From Rhodopseudomonas sp. (GTDB lineage Bacteria; Pseudomonadota; Alphaproteobacteria; Rhizobiales; Xanthobacteraceae), in NCBI RefSeq assembly GCF_013377015.1, contig NZ_JACABA010000001.1, forward strand, positions 1,013,554 to 1,077,553: a stretch of DNA of 64,000 nt. The letters are read 5' to 3'. Within the stretch, counting starts at the first letter, position 1. Every line of letters begins with the position of its first letter. Shown here piece after piece: positions 52,759-63,151 of this stretch. The position numbers and the translations under genes are program-made. Below the pieces are notes generated by a model. That model was given only the letters and a program-made list of their open reading frames with translations. It was not told the DNA's origin and ran no database searches.

Positions 52759-54141
52759 TCAGGCGGCCAACCCAAGTCTGCCGCGCCAGTTCGGATACAG
52801 TGCGTCGGCGTCGTGCGGGAAGCTCTCGAACGCGCGGGCGAATTCGCGGTGGTCCTTGGCGAAGGCCACCGGGTCGGCGCCTTCCTTCCAGCATTGTTCG
52901 GCCTGCCGCAGCGATTTCGCGCCGGCCGCGCCGCCGTCGATATGGCCGAAGGCGCCGCCGCCCGCGGTCATGATCAGGTTGGAATGGCCGAGATTCTGGA
53001 AGAAGCCGGGCATCCGCAGCGCGTTCATGCCGCCGGAGATGATCGGCGTGGTCGGGTTCATGCCGAGCCATTCCTGATGGAAATACGGCCCGTCGGCGGA
53101 ATCCTCGGTGATCATATAGGCCATCGCGCGGTCGGCGGCTTCGCCTTCCATCTTGCCGTAGCCCATGGTGCCGGTGTGGATGCCCGAGGCGCCCTGCAGC
53201 CGCGCCATCTTCGACAGCACGAAGGCGGTGTAGCCGCGCTTGGACTGCGGCGAGGTCACCGCGCCATGGCCGGCGCGATGATAGTGCAGATACTGCTTCG
53301 GGAAGGCGCGGCGCGCGGTGGTCACCGCGGCGGGACCGGCGACATAGCCGTCGACCAGAAACGCAATATGGTCGGCGTTGTCGGCGAAGGTTTCCAGGAT
53401 GTAGTGGCCGCGGGCGACCATCTCGTGATGATCGTCGGCGGTGATGTTGAACGAGAACAGTTTCGGCTGGCCGGTCTTGTCCTGGGCGCGGCGCATCGCG
53501 TCGTTGACCGCGCGCACGGTTTCCTTGAACGGCGCGAACACCTGGTTGCCCTGCGGCTCGTCGTTCTTGATGAAGTCGCCGCCGAGCCAGAAATCGTAGC
53601 AGGCATTGGCGAAGGGCTGCGGCCGCAGGCCGAGCTTCGGCTTGATAATGGTGCCGACGATGAAGCCGCCATCGACCACCGGACGGCCGAGCACACGCCA
53701 CAGATCCTTGATCGTGGTCGAGGGGCCGTCGAACAGCTTGAGATAGGCCGGCGGCACGTAGAAGTCGTACATCTTGGCGTATTCGACGTCGCCCATGCCC
53801 TGGTTGTTGCCGATCGTCAGGGTCAGGAACGAGGCGATCATGGCGCGGCCGTCGATGATGTTGCGGTCGAACAGATCGACCGGATAGGCGATCTTCATCA
53901 GCTGCTTGGCTTCGTCGATCTCATAGACCAGCGCGTCGACGCCGCGGGTAAAATCGTCGGTGGTGGAGACTTCGACATTGGTGCCAGTGGAGGATTCCGC
54001 GGCGAAATGCGCCGCGGTCTGCAGGTAATTGCCGAAGCCCGGCTTCGGCTTCATGATGTAGGCGCACAGCACGTGCTTTCCGCCCGCGATCAGGTCTTTT
54101 TCTGTGAGCTTGAGATTCGAATAGCGGTCGGACTGGTCCAT
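52759..54141 (-). CDS. cbbM: Ribulose-bisphosphate carboxylase, form II
   Basis: CO2-fixing enzyme of the Calvin cycle, 460 residues. The active site is intact: K167 in TIIKPKLG, the carbamylated K192 with D194 and E195 in FIKNDEP, and loop-6 Lys in GTMGYGKME. The N terminus [18 protein letters not shown] is typical of Rhodopseudomonas/Rhodospirillum form II. No small-subunit gene is present, as expected. The start at 54141 has an AGGAGACC ribosome site. Last gene of the operon, closed by a terminator. Form II enzymes favour high CO2 and low O2, fitting photoheterotrophic or anaerobic redox balancing. Confidence 0.98.
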   Translation of the reverse strand: MDQSDRYSNLKLTEKDLIAGGKHVLCAYIMKPKPGFGNYLQTAAHFAAESSTGTNVEVSTTDDFTRGVDALVYEIDEAKQLMKIAYPVDLFDRNIIDGRAMIASFLTLTIGNNQGMGDVEYAKMYDFYVPPAYLKLFDGPSTTIKDLWRVLGRPVVDGGFIVGTIIKPKLGLRPQPFANACYDFWLGGDFIKNDEPQGNQVFAPFKETVRAVNDAMRRAQDKTGQPKLFSFNITADDHHEMVARGHYILETFADNADHIAFLVDGYVAGPAAVTTARRAFPKQYLHYHRAGHGAVTSPQSKRGYTAFVLSKMARLQGASGIHTGTMGYGKMEGEAADRAMAYMITEDSADGPYFHQEWLGMNPTTPIISGGMNALRMPGFFQNLGHSNLIMTAGGGAFGHIDGGAAGAKSLRQAEQCWKEGADPVAFAKDHREFARAFESFPHDADALYPNWRGRLGLAA

Positions 54142-54190
54142 TTTGGTCTCCTGAAATGTCACGAGGCCGGCGGCTCACGCCGGCGCGAAC

Positions 54191-55282
54191 TTATTCGGCG
54201 GCGCGCGCGGTGGCGGAGGCGCTGATCTGCGGATCGAGCGCGCCGGATTTGTAGCGCTTGGCCATTTCCGACAGCGGGATCACCTTGATCTTGCTGGCAT
54301 TGCCGGCGGTGCCGAATTGCTCGAAACGCAGCCGGCAGATGTCGCGCATCGCATCCATCGCCGGCTTCAGGAACTTGCGCGGGTCGAATTCGGCCTTGTT
54401 CTGGGTTGCGACCTTGCGGAACACGCCGGTCATCGCCAGCCGACAGTCGGTGTCGATGTTGACCTTGCGGACGCCGTGCTTGATACCGCGGACGATCTCC
54501 TCGACCGGAACGCCGTAGGTCTGCGGCATCGCGCCGCCGAACTCGTTGAAGATGTCCTGCAGGTCCTGCGGCACCGAGGACGAGCCGTGCATCACCAGAT
54601 GGGTGTTGGGCAGCCGGCGGTGGATCTCCTCGACCACCTTCATGGCGAGGATATCGCCGTCGGGCTTGCGCGAGAACTTGTAGGCGCCGTGCGAGGTGCC
54701 CATCGCGATCGCCAGCGCATCGACTTTGGTGGCGCGGACGAAGTCGACCGCCTGGTCCGGATCGGTCAGCAATTGATCGTGGCTGACGGTGCCCTCGAGG
54801 CCGTGACCGTCTTCCTGCTCGCCGCCGCCGTGTTCCAGCGAGCCGAGCACGCCGAGTTCGCCTTCCACCGAGGCGCCGACCCAGTGCGCCATGTCGGTGA
54901 CGCGCCGGGTGATGTCGACATTGTAATTGTAGTCCGCGGCGGTCTTGGCGTCGGCCTTCAGCGAGCCGTCCATCATCACCGAGGTGAAGCCGTGCTGGAT
55001 CGCGGTAGCGCAGGTGGCCTCGTCGTTGCCGTGGTCCTGATGCATGCAGAGCGGGATCTGCGGATAGATCTCGGCCAGCGCCTCGATCATCTTCGCCAGC
55101 ATGATGTCGTTGGCGTAGGCGCGGGCGCCGCGCGAGGCCTGGATGATGACGGGAGCGTCGACCTTCGCCGCCGCCTCCATGATCGCCAGCCCCTGTTCCA
55201 TGTTGTTGATGTTGAACGCCGGCACGCCGTAGCCGTGCTCGGCGGCGTGATCCAGCAATTGCCTCAGAGTAATGCGGGCCAT
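54191..55282 (-). CDS. cbbA: Class II fructose-bisphosphate aldolase
   Basis: 363 residues; condenses or cleaves fructose 1,6- and sedoheptulose 1,7-bisphosphate. Zinc and catalytic residues are in [38 protein letters not shown] and HGSSSVPQ; the phosphate loop is [13 protein letters not shown]. This is the longer subtype seen in cbb operons. Start at 55282; a 49-base gap precedes cbbM and 37 bases separate it from cbbT. Confidence 0.97.
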   Translation of the reverse strand: MARITLRQLLDHAAEHGYGVPAFNINNMEQGLAIMEAAAKVDAPVIIQASRGARAYANDIMLAKMIEALAEIYPQIPLCMHQDHGNDEATCATAIQHGFTSVMMDGSLKADAKTAADYNYNVDITRRVTDMAHWVGASVEGELGVLGSLEHGGGEQEDGHGLEGTVSHDQLLTDPDQAVDFVRATKVDALAIAMGTSHGAYKFSRKPDGDILAMKVVEEIHRRLPNTHLVMHGSSSVPQDLQDIFNEFGGAMPQTYGVPVEEIVRGIKHGVRKVNIDTDCRLAMTGVFRKVATQNKAEFDPRKFLKPAMDAMRDICRLRFEQFGTAGNASKIKVIPLSEMAKRYKSGALDPQISASATARAAE

Positions 55283-55319
55283 GTTGCCTCCTGAAGGGTG
55301 TTGGGTGAGAACGAGCCGG

Positions 55320-57335
55320 TCAATGTTGCGAGCGCTTGATCGCGCGGTGCGCGGCGTCGACCACCGCCTCCGCCGTGATACCGAACTTCTGGTACAGCAC
55401 GCCGGCCGGCGCCGAGGCGCCGAAGCCGGTCATCCCGACGAACTCGCCGTTGTCGCCGATCCAGCGATACCAGTCCGACGCTATCGCAGCCTCGATACCG
55501 ACGCGAGGCGCTTTGCCCAGCACGCTGTCGCGATATTGGGCAGGCTGCTCGGCGAACAATTCGAAGCACGGCGCCGACACCACGGCGGCCTTGATACCGA
55601 TGCCCTCGAGCTTGCAGGCGGCGTCGAGCGCAAGCGCAACTTCAGAGCCGGTGGCGATCAGAGTGACGTCGCGCCGACCGGGATCGACCACCAGATAGGC
55701 GCCGCGAGCGACCGGGTTGGATGTATCGGTGCCGTCGCGCGGCAGCGTCGGCAGCGCCTGCCGCGATAGTGCCAGCACCGAGGGACGATGTTCGGACTTC
55801 AGCGCGCAGTCCCAGGCCTGCGCGGTCTCGATCGCGTCGGCGGGGCGGAACACCAAGAGATTTGGAATCGCCCGCAACGACGCGACGTGTTCGACCGGCT
55901 GATGGGTCGGACCATCTTCGCCGAGCCCGATCGAGTCGTGGGTCATGACGTGGATCACCCGGACGCCCATCAGGGCGGCGAGCCGGATTGCCGGACGGTT
56001 GTAGTCGGCGAACACCAGGAAGGTGCCGCCGAACGGGACGAAGCCGCCATGCAGCGCGATACCGTTCATCGCCGCCGCCATCCCGAATTCGCGGATGCCG
56101 TAATGGATGTAGCTGCCGCTGTAGTCGTTCGGCTTCACCGAAGCGGTGCCCTTGGCGTGGGTGAGGTTGGAATGGGTCAGATCGGCCGAGCCACCGAGGA
56201 TGTTCGGCGACGCCGGAACAATGGCGTCGATCGTCAGTTGCGAGGCCTGGCGAGTGGCGATGCTGGGCTTCTCCGCGCTGAACTTCTGCACCAGAGCCTG
56301 CAGCGCGGCTTCGTAGCCGCCCGATAATTTGCCGGCCAGCGCGTTCTCGAAGCTGGCGCGCGTGATGGCGTCGAGCTTGCCAAGGCGTTCGGTCCAGGCG
56401 ACGTGCGCGGGTTTGCCGCGACTGCCGATCTCGCGCCAGCGGGCGACGATGGCTTCCGGTACCTCGAACGGACCATGCGGCCAGCCGAGCGCCGCGCGGG
56501 TCTTCTCGATTTCTTCGGGGCCGAGCGGGGCGCCATGGGCCTTTTCGGTGCCCTCAACCTTGGGTGAGCCAAAGCCGATTTTGGTGCGGCAGGCGATCAG
56601 CGACGGCCGGTCGCTGAGCTTGGCCTGCGCGATCGCGGCGGCGACTGCCTCCGGATCGTGACCGTCGACCCGCGTCGCATTCCAGCCTGAAGCGGTGAAC
56701 CGCGCGACCTGGTCGTCCGAACACGACAGCGAGGTGGCGCCGTCGATCGAGATCTGGTTGTCGTCGAACAACACGATCAACTTGCTGAGCTTCAGATGTC
56801 CCGCCAGCGAGATCGCCTCGTGGCTGATGCCTTCCATCAGGCAGCCGTCGCCGGCGATGACATAAGTAAAGTGATCGACCACGGCGTCGCCGTAGCGCGC
56901 ATTCAGCAAACGTTCCGCCAGCGCCATGCCGACCGCGGTCGCCAATCCCTGACCGAGCGGACCGGTGGTTGTCTCGACGCCCTTGGTGTGGCCGTATTCC
57001 GGATGCCCAGGGGTTTTCGAGCCCCATTGCCGGAACGCCTTGATCTCGTCGAGCGTGACATCGTCGTTGCCGGTCAGATGCAGCAGCGCATACAGCAGCA
57101 TCGAGCCGTGGCCGGCCGACAGCACGAAGCGGTCGCGGTCCGGCCAAGCCGGGTCGGAGGCATCGAACTTCAGGAATCGCGAGAACAGCACGGTGGCAAC
57201 ATCGGCCATGCCCATCGGCATACCGGGGTGACCGGATTTGGCCTTCTCGACCGCGTCGATCGCCAGAAAGCGGATCGCGTTGGCCATGTCGCGATGCGAC
57301 ACCTGATCGTGGATATCGCGCACCGGAATGTTCAA
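55320..57335 (-). CDS. cbbT: Transketolase
   Basis: 671-residue thiamine-diphosphate enzyme. The cofactor motif is [13 protein letters not shown] ... [28 protein letters not shown] has the proton-relay His; [25 protein letters not shown] and [18 protein letters not shown] carry the pyrimidine-domain residues. Supplies pentose phosphates for RuBP regeneration; sits between cbbP and cbbA with short gaps. Confidence 0.97.
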   Translation of the reverse strand: MNIPVRDIHDQVSHRDMANAIRFLAIDAVEKAKSGHPGMPMGMADVATVLFSRFLKFDASDPAWPDRDRFVLSAGHGSMLLYALLHLTGNDDVTLDEIKAFRQWGSKTPGHPEYGHTKGVETTTGPLGQGLATAVGMALAERLLNARYGDAVVDHFTYVIAGDGCLMEGISHEAISLAGHLKLSKLIVLFDDNQISIDGATSLSCSDDQVARFTASGWNATRVDGHDPEAVAAAIAQAKLSDRPSLIACRTKIGFGSPKVEGTEKAHGAPLGPEEIEKTRAALGWPHGPFEVPEAIVARWREIGSRGKPAHVAWTERLGKLDAITRASFENALAGKLSGGYEAALQALVQKFSAEKPSIATRQASQLTIDAIVPASPNILGGSADLTHSNLTHAKGTASVKPNDYSGSYIHYGIREFGMAAAMNGIALHGGFVPFGGTFLVFADYNRPAIRLAALMGVRVIHVMTHDSIGLGEDGPTHQPVEHVASLRAIPNLLVFRPADAIETAQAWDCALKSEHRPSVLALSRQALPTLPRDGTDTSNPVARGAYLVVDPGRRDVTLIATGSEVALALDAACKLEGIGIKAAVVSAPCFELFAEQPAQYRDSVLGKAPRVGIEAAIASDWYRWIGDNGEFVGMTGFGASAPAGVLYQKFGITAEAVVDAAHRAIKRSQH

Positions 57336-57369
57336 GCTGACCTCCCCAAATGACCCATGCCGCCCATTG

Positions 57370-58245
57370 TTACTTTGCCCCCTTCTTGCGCTCGATCAGT
57401 TGCATGATCAGCGGCGTCAGGATCAGCTGCATCGCCAGGTCCATCTTCGAGCCGTGAATCACGATCGAATTGGCCCGCGACATGAAGCTGCCTTGGATCA
57501 TCGACAGCAGATAAGCGAAGTCGATACCGCGCGGGTTCTTGAACCGGATCACCACCATCGATTCGTCCGGCGTCGGGATCCAGCGCGCGATGAACGGATT
57601 CGAAGTATCGACGGTGGGGACGCGCTGGAAGTTGATATCGGTCTCGCCGAACTGCGGCACGATGTAGTGCACATAGTCGGGCATCCGGCGCAGGATGGTG
57701 TCGGTCACTGCCTCGGTGGAATAGCCGCGGTCGGCGCGGTCGCGGTGCAGCTTCTGGATCCACTCCAGATTGATCACCGGCACCACGCCGATCTTGAGGT
57801 CGGCATGCTGGGCCACGTTGACCTTCTCGGTCATCACCGCGCCGTGCAGGCCTTCGTAGAACAACAGGTCGGAGCCTTCCGGCAGCGACGCCCATTCGGT
57901 GAAGTTGCCTGGCGCCACACCGTGCAGCGCCGCCTCGGTATCGTCGTGGACATAGTGTCGGGTCTTGCCGGTGCCGGTCGCCGAATAGTCGCGGAACGTG
58001 GTCTCCAGCTCCTCGAACAGATTGGTCTCGGGGCTGAAATGGCTGAAGTGCTTGTTGCCCTTCTCGGCCTCCTCGGCCATTCGGGTCCGCATGTCGACGC
58101 GGTTGTAGCGATGGAACGCATCGCCCTCGATATAGGCGGCGTTGACGTTCTCGCGGCGGAAGATCTGCTCGAAGGTGCGCTTGACCGAGGTGGTGCCGGC
58201 GCCGGACGAACCGGTGATGGAAATGATCGGATGTTTGCGGGACAT
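57370..58245 (-). CDS. cbbP: Phosphoribulokinase, proteobacterial type
   Basis: 291 residues; phosphorylates ribulose 5-phosphate to RuBP. The P-loop is [10 protein letters not shown], the substrate-binding region [18 protein letters not shown], and [15 protein letters not shown] contains the catalytic Asp/Lys region. Short octameric form, normally allosterically activated by NADH. Ten bases after cbbF. Confidence 0.97.
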   Translation of the reverse strand: MSRKHPIISITGSSGAGTTSVKRTFEQIFRRENVNAAYIEGDAFHRYNRVDMRTRMAEEAEKGNKHFSHFSPETNLFEELETTFRDYSATGTGKTRHYVHDDTEAALHGVAPGNFTEWASLPEGSDLLFYEGLHGAVMTEKVNVAQHADLKIGVVPVINLEWIQKLHRDRADRGYSTEAVTDTILRRMPDYVHYIVPQFGETDINFQRVPTVDTSNPFIARWIPTPDESMVVIRFKNPRGIDFAYLLSMIQGSFMSRANSIVIHGSKMDLAMQLILTPLIMQLIERKKGAK

Positions 58246-58254
58246 GGGTTACTT

Positions 58255-59295
58255 TCAGACTCGGAACAGGCCGCGACGCGCGAACAACGGAGCGGTCCGC
58301 GACGCGGCGTCGGGATCGTTGTGCAACAGCTCGATGCGCTTGACCTTGTCGATCGAACCCATGATCAAGGGTGAGCGCTGATGGATCGATTTCGCGGCGA
58401 GATCGAGCACGCGCTCGCGGCCGGTCGAAGCCCCGCCGCCAGCCTGCTCCATCACCATCGCCATCGGATGGGTCTCGTACAATAGCCGCAGCCGGCCATC
58501 GCCATAGCCCGGACGGGAGTCCGCCGGATACAGGAACACGCCGCCGCGGGTCAGGATCCGGTAGGCTTCGGCCACCAGCGATCCGATCCAGCGCATGTTG
58601 AAATCCTTGCTGCGCGGACCGTCGGCGCCGGCCAGGCATTCGTCGACGAAATCACGCACCGGCTGTTCCCAGTGGCGATGGTTCGAGGCGTTGATGGCGT
58701 ATTCGGCGGTGTCGGCCGGAATTTTGACCCGCTCGCGGATCAGCCGGTAGGTCCTGGCGGCGCGATCCAGCGTAAAGATGTCGACGCCGTCGCCGAGCGT
58801 CAGCACCAGCGAAGTCTGCGGCCCGTACACCACGAAGCCCGCGGCGAGTTGGCAATTTCCGGAGGCGGTGAACGGCGCGACGCCCGGATCGTTGGGGATG
58901 ATCGAGAAGATCGTCCCCACCGTCATATTGGTGTCGATGTTAGAAGAGCCGTCGAGCGGATCGTAGGCGATCGAGATCAAAGCCTTTGGATCGCCGGGCA
59001 CCAGAACCTCGGCCTCCTCCGAGGCCAGCACCGCATAGGGTACCGACTTAAGCGCGCCCTGCACCATCTCGTCGGCGCGCACGTCGAGGTCCTTCTGCAC
59101 GTCGCCATCGGCATTGGCGGAGCCCTGGGCCTGCCCGGTGATGCCGGCCAGCGCGCCCTGCCCGATCAATTCCGAAATCGCGATCGACGCCGCGGCGATC
59201 GCCCCGACCGCCGCCGCAACCGCCCGACGCTGCGGGTCAGCCCCCGCATACAGCTCGATACGACGCAGAAGCGTCTGTCCCTGTTCCATCGTCAT
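58255..59295 (-). CDS. cbbF: Fructose-1,6-bisphosphatase, class I
   Basis: 346 residues; hydrolyses fructose (and in cbb operons sedoheptulose) bisphosphate. The metal site is [16 protein letters not shown]; further substrate contacts are [12 protein letters not shown]-like [13 protein letters not shown] and [27 protein letters not shown]-type. First gene of the operon; the start at 59295 has a GGGGAC ribosome site, an ATG two codons on is the alternative. No cbbR gene adjoins it; the regulator must act from elsewhere. Confidence 0.96.
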   Translation of the reverse strand: MTMEQGQTLLRRIELYAGADPQRRAVAAAVGAIAAASIAISELIGQGALAGITGQAQGSANADGDVQKDLDVRADEMVQGALKSVPYAVLASEEAEVLVPGDPKALISIAYDPLDGSSNIDTNMTVGTIFSIIPNDPGVAPFTASGNCQLAAGFVVYGPQTSLVLTLGDGVDIFTLDRAARTYRLIRERVKIPADTAEYAINASNHRHWEQPVRDFVDECLAGADGPRSKDFNMRWIGSLVAEAYRILTRGGVFLYPADSRPGYGDGRLRLLYETHPMAMVMEQAGGGASTGRERVLDLAAKSIHQRSPLIMGSIDKVKRIELLHNDPDAASRTAPLFARRGLFRV

Positions 59296-59376
59296 GTCCC
59301 CGGATCGATTCCCAGTCGCGACATCAATGCGCCCGCGCGAGCGGCGCAGCTATCGAATGGATCAACGAAATAGGAA

Positions 59377-59473
59377 AATGCTATTTTCAATGCTACCACC
59401 AAAGTAATTCTTATATTGTGAGTATTGGGGGCGCGCTTTCGGGTCTGCGGCAAGCAAATGCGAACTATTCGCA
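59377..59473. promoter_or_regulatory. Candidate cbb operon control region
   Basis: Upstream of cbbF lie a tandem AATGCTA repeat with a 12-base period (59377-59383, 59389-59395) in an AT-rich tract, and further out a perfect palindrome TGCGAA-CTA-TTCGCA at 59459-59473. They are about 82-178 bases before the start codon, a position suited to CbbR-type LysR regulators. Neither matches a specific CbbR consensus that I can assert. Confidence 0.35.
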
Positions 59474-59574
59474 AAGCCCAAACAATAATCATGAACCTTC
59501 GCGGTGAGGCCGGAAGTCCGCCCGACATCAATCGACCCTTTTCAGGCCAAGATGGCGTTGGCTAAACCATTGCC

Positions 59575-59685
59575 GAAGGACAATTCGTCTGCCCGAGCGT
59601 ATTCCTGCGGGACAGCCTACCCAATAATGGCGCTACCAAGATCTGCCAGTGCTGGGCAACGCGATGGCGCAGACCTGATCCGGAC
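59575..59685 (+). pseudogene. Decayed 3' fragment of a gamma-glutamyltransferase gene
   Basis: The reading FVCPSVFLRD..NNGATKICQCW mirrors the end of the intact homologue at 41.6 kb, FACPSVVMRD..NSGATEISQPW, and the nucleotides match in the same order (CTGCCCGAGCGT, GGCGC-ACC-AGAT, CGCG-TGGCGCAG). There is no start codon, an in-frame TAA stands before the fragment, and one base is missing after the Trp codon, shifting the frame. Nothing else of the gene is apparent. Confidence 0.7.
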
Positions 59686-59697
59686 CAAGCGTCAATG

Positions 59698-60906
59698 TCA
59701 GGCGTCCTGGGCGTCGTCCGGCTCCGGCGTGCCGCCGCTGAAATTGCGATAGATGAAGCGGCTGGTGTCGCCGCTTGCTTCGGTCTCGGCGAGCTTGAAG
59801 ATCTGCTCGTGCAGCGGCGACAGCGCGCAGGCCGGATCGGTGTTGCCGGCATCGCCGGTCAGAGCGAAAGCCTGACAACGACAGCCGCCGAAATCGATCT
59901 CCTTGTAGTCGCAGCTTTGGCACGGCTCCGGCATCCAGCCGGTTCCGCGATAGCGATTGAAGGCCTCGGAATTCTGCCAGATCCAGGCGATCGAATGATT
60001 GCCGCGCACCGATTCGAAGTCGAGCCCGGTGATGGTCTCGGCGGCGTGGCAGGGAAGCACCTTGCCGGTCGGCGAGATGTTGAAGAACTGCCGGCCCCAG
60101 CCGCCCATGCATTTCTTCGGCCGCAGCGCGTAGTAATCCGGGATCACATAGTCGATCGCCAGAATTCCCTTCAGCCGCTTTTGCGCCGCCTCGACGATTG
60201 CCGTGGTGTCCTCGATCTGTTGCAGCGTCGGCATCAGCGCGGCGCGGTTCTTCAGCGCCCAGCCGTAATACTGCACATTGGCGACCTCGAGCCGGTCGGC
60301 GTCGAGCTCCACCGCCATCTCGATGATGTCGCCAAGCTGATGCAGGTTCTGCCGATGCATCACAGCGTTGACGGTGAGGGGCAGGTCCAGCTCGCGGGTC
60401 CAGTGCGCCACCTCGATCTTCTTCCGATGCGCGTCCTTGAGCCCGGCGACGCGGTCGGCGACGACGGGCTCATTGCCCTGAAAGCTGATCTGCACATGGC
60501 AGAGCCCGGCCTCCGCCAGCGCGGCGAGCCTGTCGCGGGTCAGCAGCACGGCGGAGGTGATCAGGTTGGAATACAGCCCGACATCGCTGGCGTGCTGCAC
60601 CAGCTCGACCAGGTCCTTGCGCGCAGTTGGCTCGCCGCCGGAGAAGTGAATCTGCAGCACGCCGATCTCGGCGAGTTCGCTCAGCACCTTCTTCCATTCC
60701 GCGGTGGTCAATTCGGAGCTCGCCCGCTCCAGTTCAAGCGGGTTGGAGCAATAGGGGCATTGCAGCGGGCAGCGGTGCGTCAGCTCGGCGAGCACCGCGA
60801 GCGGAATCCCGAACGTCTCGGCGGTCGAGCCGCGCTGCTCCAGAATCGCGACGCCGTCGGACGGATCGGCTGCGAGAGGCGGCGGATCGGTCAAGATCGG
60901 GCTCAT
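59698..60906 (-). CDS. pqqE: PQQ biosynthesis radical SAM enzyme PqqE
   Basis: 402 residues; joins Glu and Tyr of PqqA by a carbon-carbon bond. The radical SAM cluster is C46xxxC50xxC53 (RCPLQCPYC); FSGGEPTARKDL is the SAM-binding region. The C-terminal SPASM cluster Cys are in KKCMGGWGRQFF, LPCHAAE, EPCQSCDYKEIDFGGCRCQAF. Coupled to pqqD by an ATGA overlap. The ATG at 60906 is preferred to longer readings. Confidence 0.97.
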   Translation of the reverse strand: MSPILTDPPPLAADPSDGVAILEQRGSTAETFGIPLAVLAELTHRCPLQCPYCSNPLELERASSELTTAEWKKVLSELAEIGVLQIHFSGGEPTARKDLVELVQHASDVGLYSNLITSAVLLTRDRLAALAEAGLCHVQISFQGNEPVVADRVAGLKDAHRKKIEVAHWTRELDLPLTVNAVMHRQNLHQLGDIIEMAVELDADRLEVANVQYYGWALKNRAALMPTLQQIEDTTAIVEAAQKRLKGILAIDYVIPDYYALRPKKCMGGWGRQFFNISPTGKVLPCHAAETITGLDFESVRGNHSIAWIWQNSEAFNRYRGTGWMPEPCQSCDYKEIDFGGCRCQAFALTGDAGNTDPACALSPLHEQIFKLAETEASGDTSRFIYRNFSGGTPEPDDAQDA

Positions 60907-61220
60907 GCCGTGTTCTCCCGCGCTTCGGTCAGGAATCCCTTGTCGGCCAGATCCTGCAGCATCGCGATCACGTCGGCGCCGATCAACTCGCGCACCGCGA
61001 CGTATTTCGCGGCCAGCGAATCGATGATCGCGGCGACGTTGCGGACGCCGTCGCACAACTGCAGAATTTCCACCGCGATGTCGTCGGGCGCCAGCACCCG
61101 TTCCGGCGCCAGGATCACCCAGCGGTGCCGCGTCTCGTCGAACCGCAGCTTGGCATGCCGCGGCAGCACCGGCCGGCTAGCCTCACTGACGGTGACATGG
61201 CGGCTGCGCAAGGTGGCCAT
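60903..61220 (-). CDS. pqqD: PQQ biosynthesis peptide chaperone PqqD
   Basis: 105 residues that bind the PqqA precursor and present it to PqqE. The family's winged-helix-like segments are visible: RPVLPRHAKLRFDETRHRWVILAPERVL and ILQLCDGVRNVAAIIDSLA. It starts 9 bases after the pqqC stop and overlaps pqqE. Confidence 0.95.
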   Translation of the reverse strand: MATLRSRHVTVSEASRPVLPRHAKLRFDETRHRWVILAPERVLAPDDIAVEILQLCDGVRNVAAIIDSLAAKYVAVRELIGADVIAMLQDLADKGFLTEARENTA

Positions 61221-61229
61221 CGGTTGCGC

Positions 61230-61994
61230 TCAGCTCGCCGCGGGCACGAACGCGCCCGGCGGTACATGACCGTCGACATAGGCGTGATGCAGCGCGTCGA
61301 GCTGGGCCCACAGCACATTGGTCTTGAAGATCAGCGCGTTGCAGACCGCCTCGCGCTCGGCCGGGGTGGTCGCATGCTGCTTGACGTAGTGCAGCGCGAA
61401 ATTGGCGTCGCGCGGCGCCTGCTCCAGCCTTCGCTTGAAATAGCTCATGATGTCGGGATTGACGAAGTCGTAATGCGCCAGCATCCCCGCTATCCGCTCC
61501 TCATGCAGGCTCGGCGCGAACAATTCGGTCAGCGAGGAGGCGATCGCCTCAAGTGGAGATTTGTCGCGGACGAAGTGCACATAGGCATCGACCGCGAAGC
61601 GCGTCGCCGGAAGGATGCCTTCGGTGGATTCCACATAGGCGCTGTCGAGCCCAAGACCCTCGGTCAGCTTCAGCCAGCGCTCGATGCCGCCTTCGCTGCC
61701 GAGATCGCCGTCGTGATCCTCGATCCGATGCCGCCATTCGACCCGGGTGGCGCGGTCCCGGAACCGGGAGATCACCACCGCATCCTTGATCGGAATCGAA
61801 CTCTGATAGTAGTAGCGATTCAGCGCCCAGGCCTGCACCTGCCCCTTGTTCAGCTTGCCGCCGTGCAGCAGGCGATGGAACGGATGCAGATTGTGGTAGC
61901 GTGTCGCGCCGATATGGCGCAGCGCCGCTTCGAGATCCTCGCCGCTGTGCAGCGGTGCGCTGCCGGCGATCGAAAAGGCTGTCATCGCATTCAC
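61230..61994 (-). CDS. pqqC: Pyrroloquinoline-quinone synthase PqqC
   Basis: Last step: cofactorless oxidation and ring closure to PQQ. 254 residues from a GTG at 61994. A GGAGGTGAC ribosome site lies seven bases before that GTG but sixteen before the ATG at 61985, so GTG is preferred. It overlaps the pqqB stop. Typical segments: RYHNLHPFHRLLHGGKL, AWALNRYYYQSSIPIKDA, HRIEDHDGD, and YDFVNPDIMSYFKRRL with active-site His/Tyr/Arg. It is the separate PqqC, not a PqqCD fusion. Confidence 0.96.
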   Translation of the reverse strand: MNAMTAFSIAGSAPLHSGEDLEAALRHIGATRYHNLHPFHRLLHGGKLNKGQVQAWALNRYYYQSSIPIKDAVVISRFRDRATRVEWRHRIEDHDGDLGSEGGIERWLKLTEGLGLDSAYVESTEGILPATRFAVDAYVHFVRDKSPLEAIASSLTELFAPSLHEERIAGMLAHYDFVNPDIMSYFKRRLEQAPRDANFALHYVKQHATTPAEREAVCNALIFKTNVLWAQLDALHHAYVDGHVPPGAFVPAAS

Positions 61995-62920
61995 AGTGTC
62001 ACCTCCGTTCCGTCGGCGGGAATCTGCCAACCGGCGCGCTCGGCGGTCTGCCATTCGACCGAATCGCGCAGCAGCACCGGGTTGGAATTATTGATATGCA
62101 GAAAGAACTTCCGGCCGATGCCGAGACCGGCGAGCGCCGCAATCGCGCCCTGTTCGCCCGACATCGCGATGTGCCCCATGGCTTGCCCGGTCTTGTTGCC
62201 GAGTCCCGCGGCGATCAACTCGTCGTCGCGCCAGACCGTTCCATCGAAGAACACCAGCGATGCGCCCTTCAGACGCGCCTTGAGATCGTCGGTCACCTCG
62301 GCGCAGGCGGCGACGAAATAGAGCGTCGTTCCATCGGCTTTGTCTGTGATGCGCAATCCGAGCGTATCGCCGGCGCCATCGGCGCCGCCCGGATGCTCCT
62401 TGCCTTCCAGATACCAGGCGCCCTTGCCGGCCACGGCAAACGGCAGGATCTCGAAGCCGGAGGGCGAACCATCGGGCAAGGTCGGCTCAAACGGCTGGTC
62501 GATCGCGATCGGCTGGCGCCGGACATGCTTTTCGCTCAGCACGTTGAAGATGCTGTTGGCCTTCAGGATCGAAAGCACCCTGGGATGGGCGTAGATCGTG
62601 AACGGCCAGCCCTCGCGCATCGACAGCAGCCCGGCGACGGCGTCAACTTCGCTGTTGGTCAGGATCACGCCGGCGATCGGGCTGTGACGAAGCTGGCCGG
62701 ATTTTGGATGGAGCTGCGGCGTCGCGATCAATTGCTGGCGCAGGTCCGGAGACGCGTTGATCAGGAACCAGTGCTCGCTATCGGCGCTGATCGCGATCGA
62801 CGCCTGCGTGCTTCTGAGATTGGGATCATCGAGTCGCGCGGTCTGACAGACCGGGCAGCCGCAATTCCATTGCGGCACACCTCCACCTGCAGCAGCTCCC
62901 AGAACGACGACGCGCAACAT
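61991..62920 (-). CDS. pqqB: PQQ biosynthesis protein PqqB
   Basis: 309-residue metallo-beta-lactamase-fold protein proposed to hydroxylate the Tyr of the excised dipeptide. The family opening VVVLGAAAGGGVPQWNCGC PVC holds zinc-binding cysteines; INASPDLRQQL, LTNSEVDAVAGLL and MGHIAMSGEQG are further signatures. A 150-base gap separates it from pqqA. Confidence 0.95.
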   Translation of the reverse strand: MLRVVVLGAAAGGGVPQWNCGCPVCQTARLDDPNLRSTQASIAISADSEHWFLINASPDLRQQLIATPQLHPKSGQLRHSPIAGVILTNSEVDAVAGLLSMREGWPFTIYAHPRVLSILKANSIFNVLSEKHVRRQPIAIDQPFEPTLPDGSPSGFEILPFAVAGKGAWYLEGKEHPGGADGAGDTLGLRITDKADGTTLYFVAACAEVTDDLKARLKGASLVFFDGTVWRDDELIAAGLGNKTGQAMGHIAMSGEQGAIAALAGLGIGRKFFLHINNSNPVLLRDSVEWQTAERAGWQIPADGTEVTL

Positions 62921-63070
62921 GACTCGTCTCCGGGGGCACCTTTAGCTATCTCAGGCGTCTTGATCCTGGGTACCCAAGCGCCCACACTCACCGCCCACCG
63001 GCAACATCTCCCAAAGGAAGCTGTCGCGGCCGACGGCATATTTCGTGAAACGCCGATTTAACCCAAACTG

Positions 63071-63151
63071 TTACTTGCGGACCGCGCAGGCATACATGTT
63101 GATTTCCATGCCCACGGCCAGCTCGACGATCTTTGGAGTGTTCCAGGCCAT
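63071..63151 (-). CDS. pqqA: PQQ precursor peptide PqqA
   Basis: A 26-codon gene whose product is the ribosomal precursor of PQQ. It begins MAWNTPKIVELAVGME and contains the crosslinked residues in E16-I-N-M-Y20 (ExxxY), ending with ACAVRK. A GGGAGGACGCG ribosome site precedes the ATG. It opens the leftward pqqABCDE operon. Confidence 0.96.
   Translation of the reverse strand: MAWNTPKIVELAVGMEINMYACAVRK

Noticed and set aside
59695-62321. Two large plus-strand frames opposite pqqE/D/C
   Set aside because: Antisense to a complete, recognised pqq operon.
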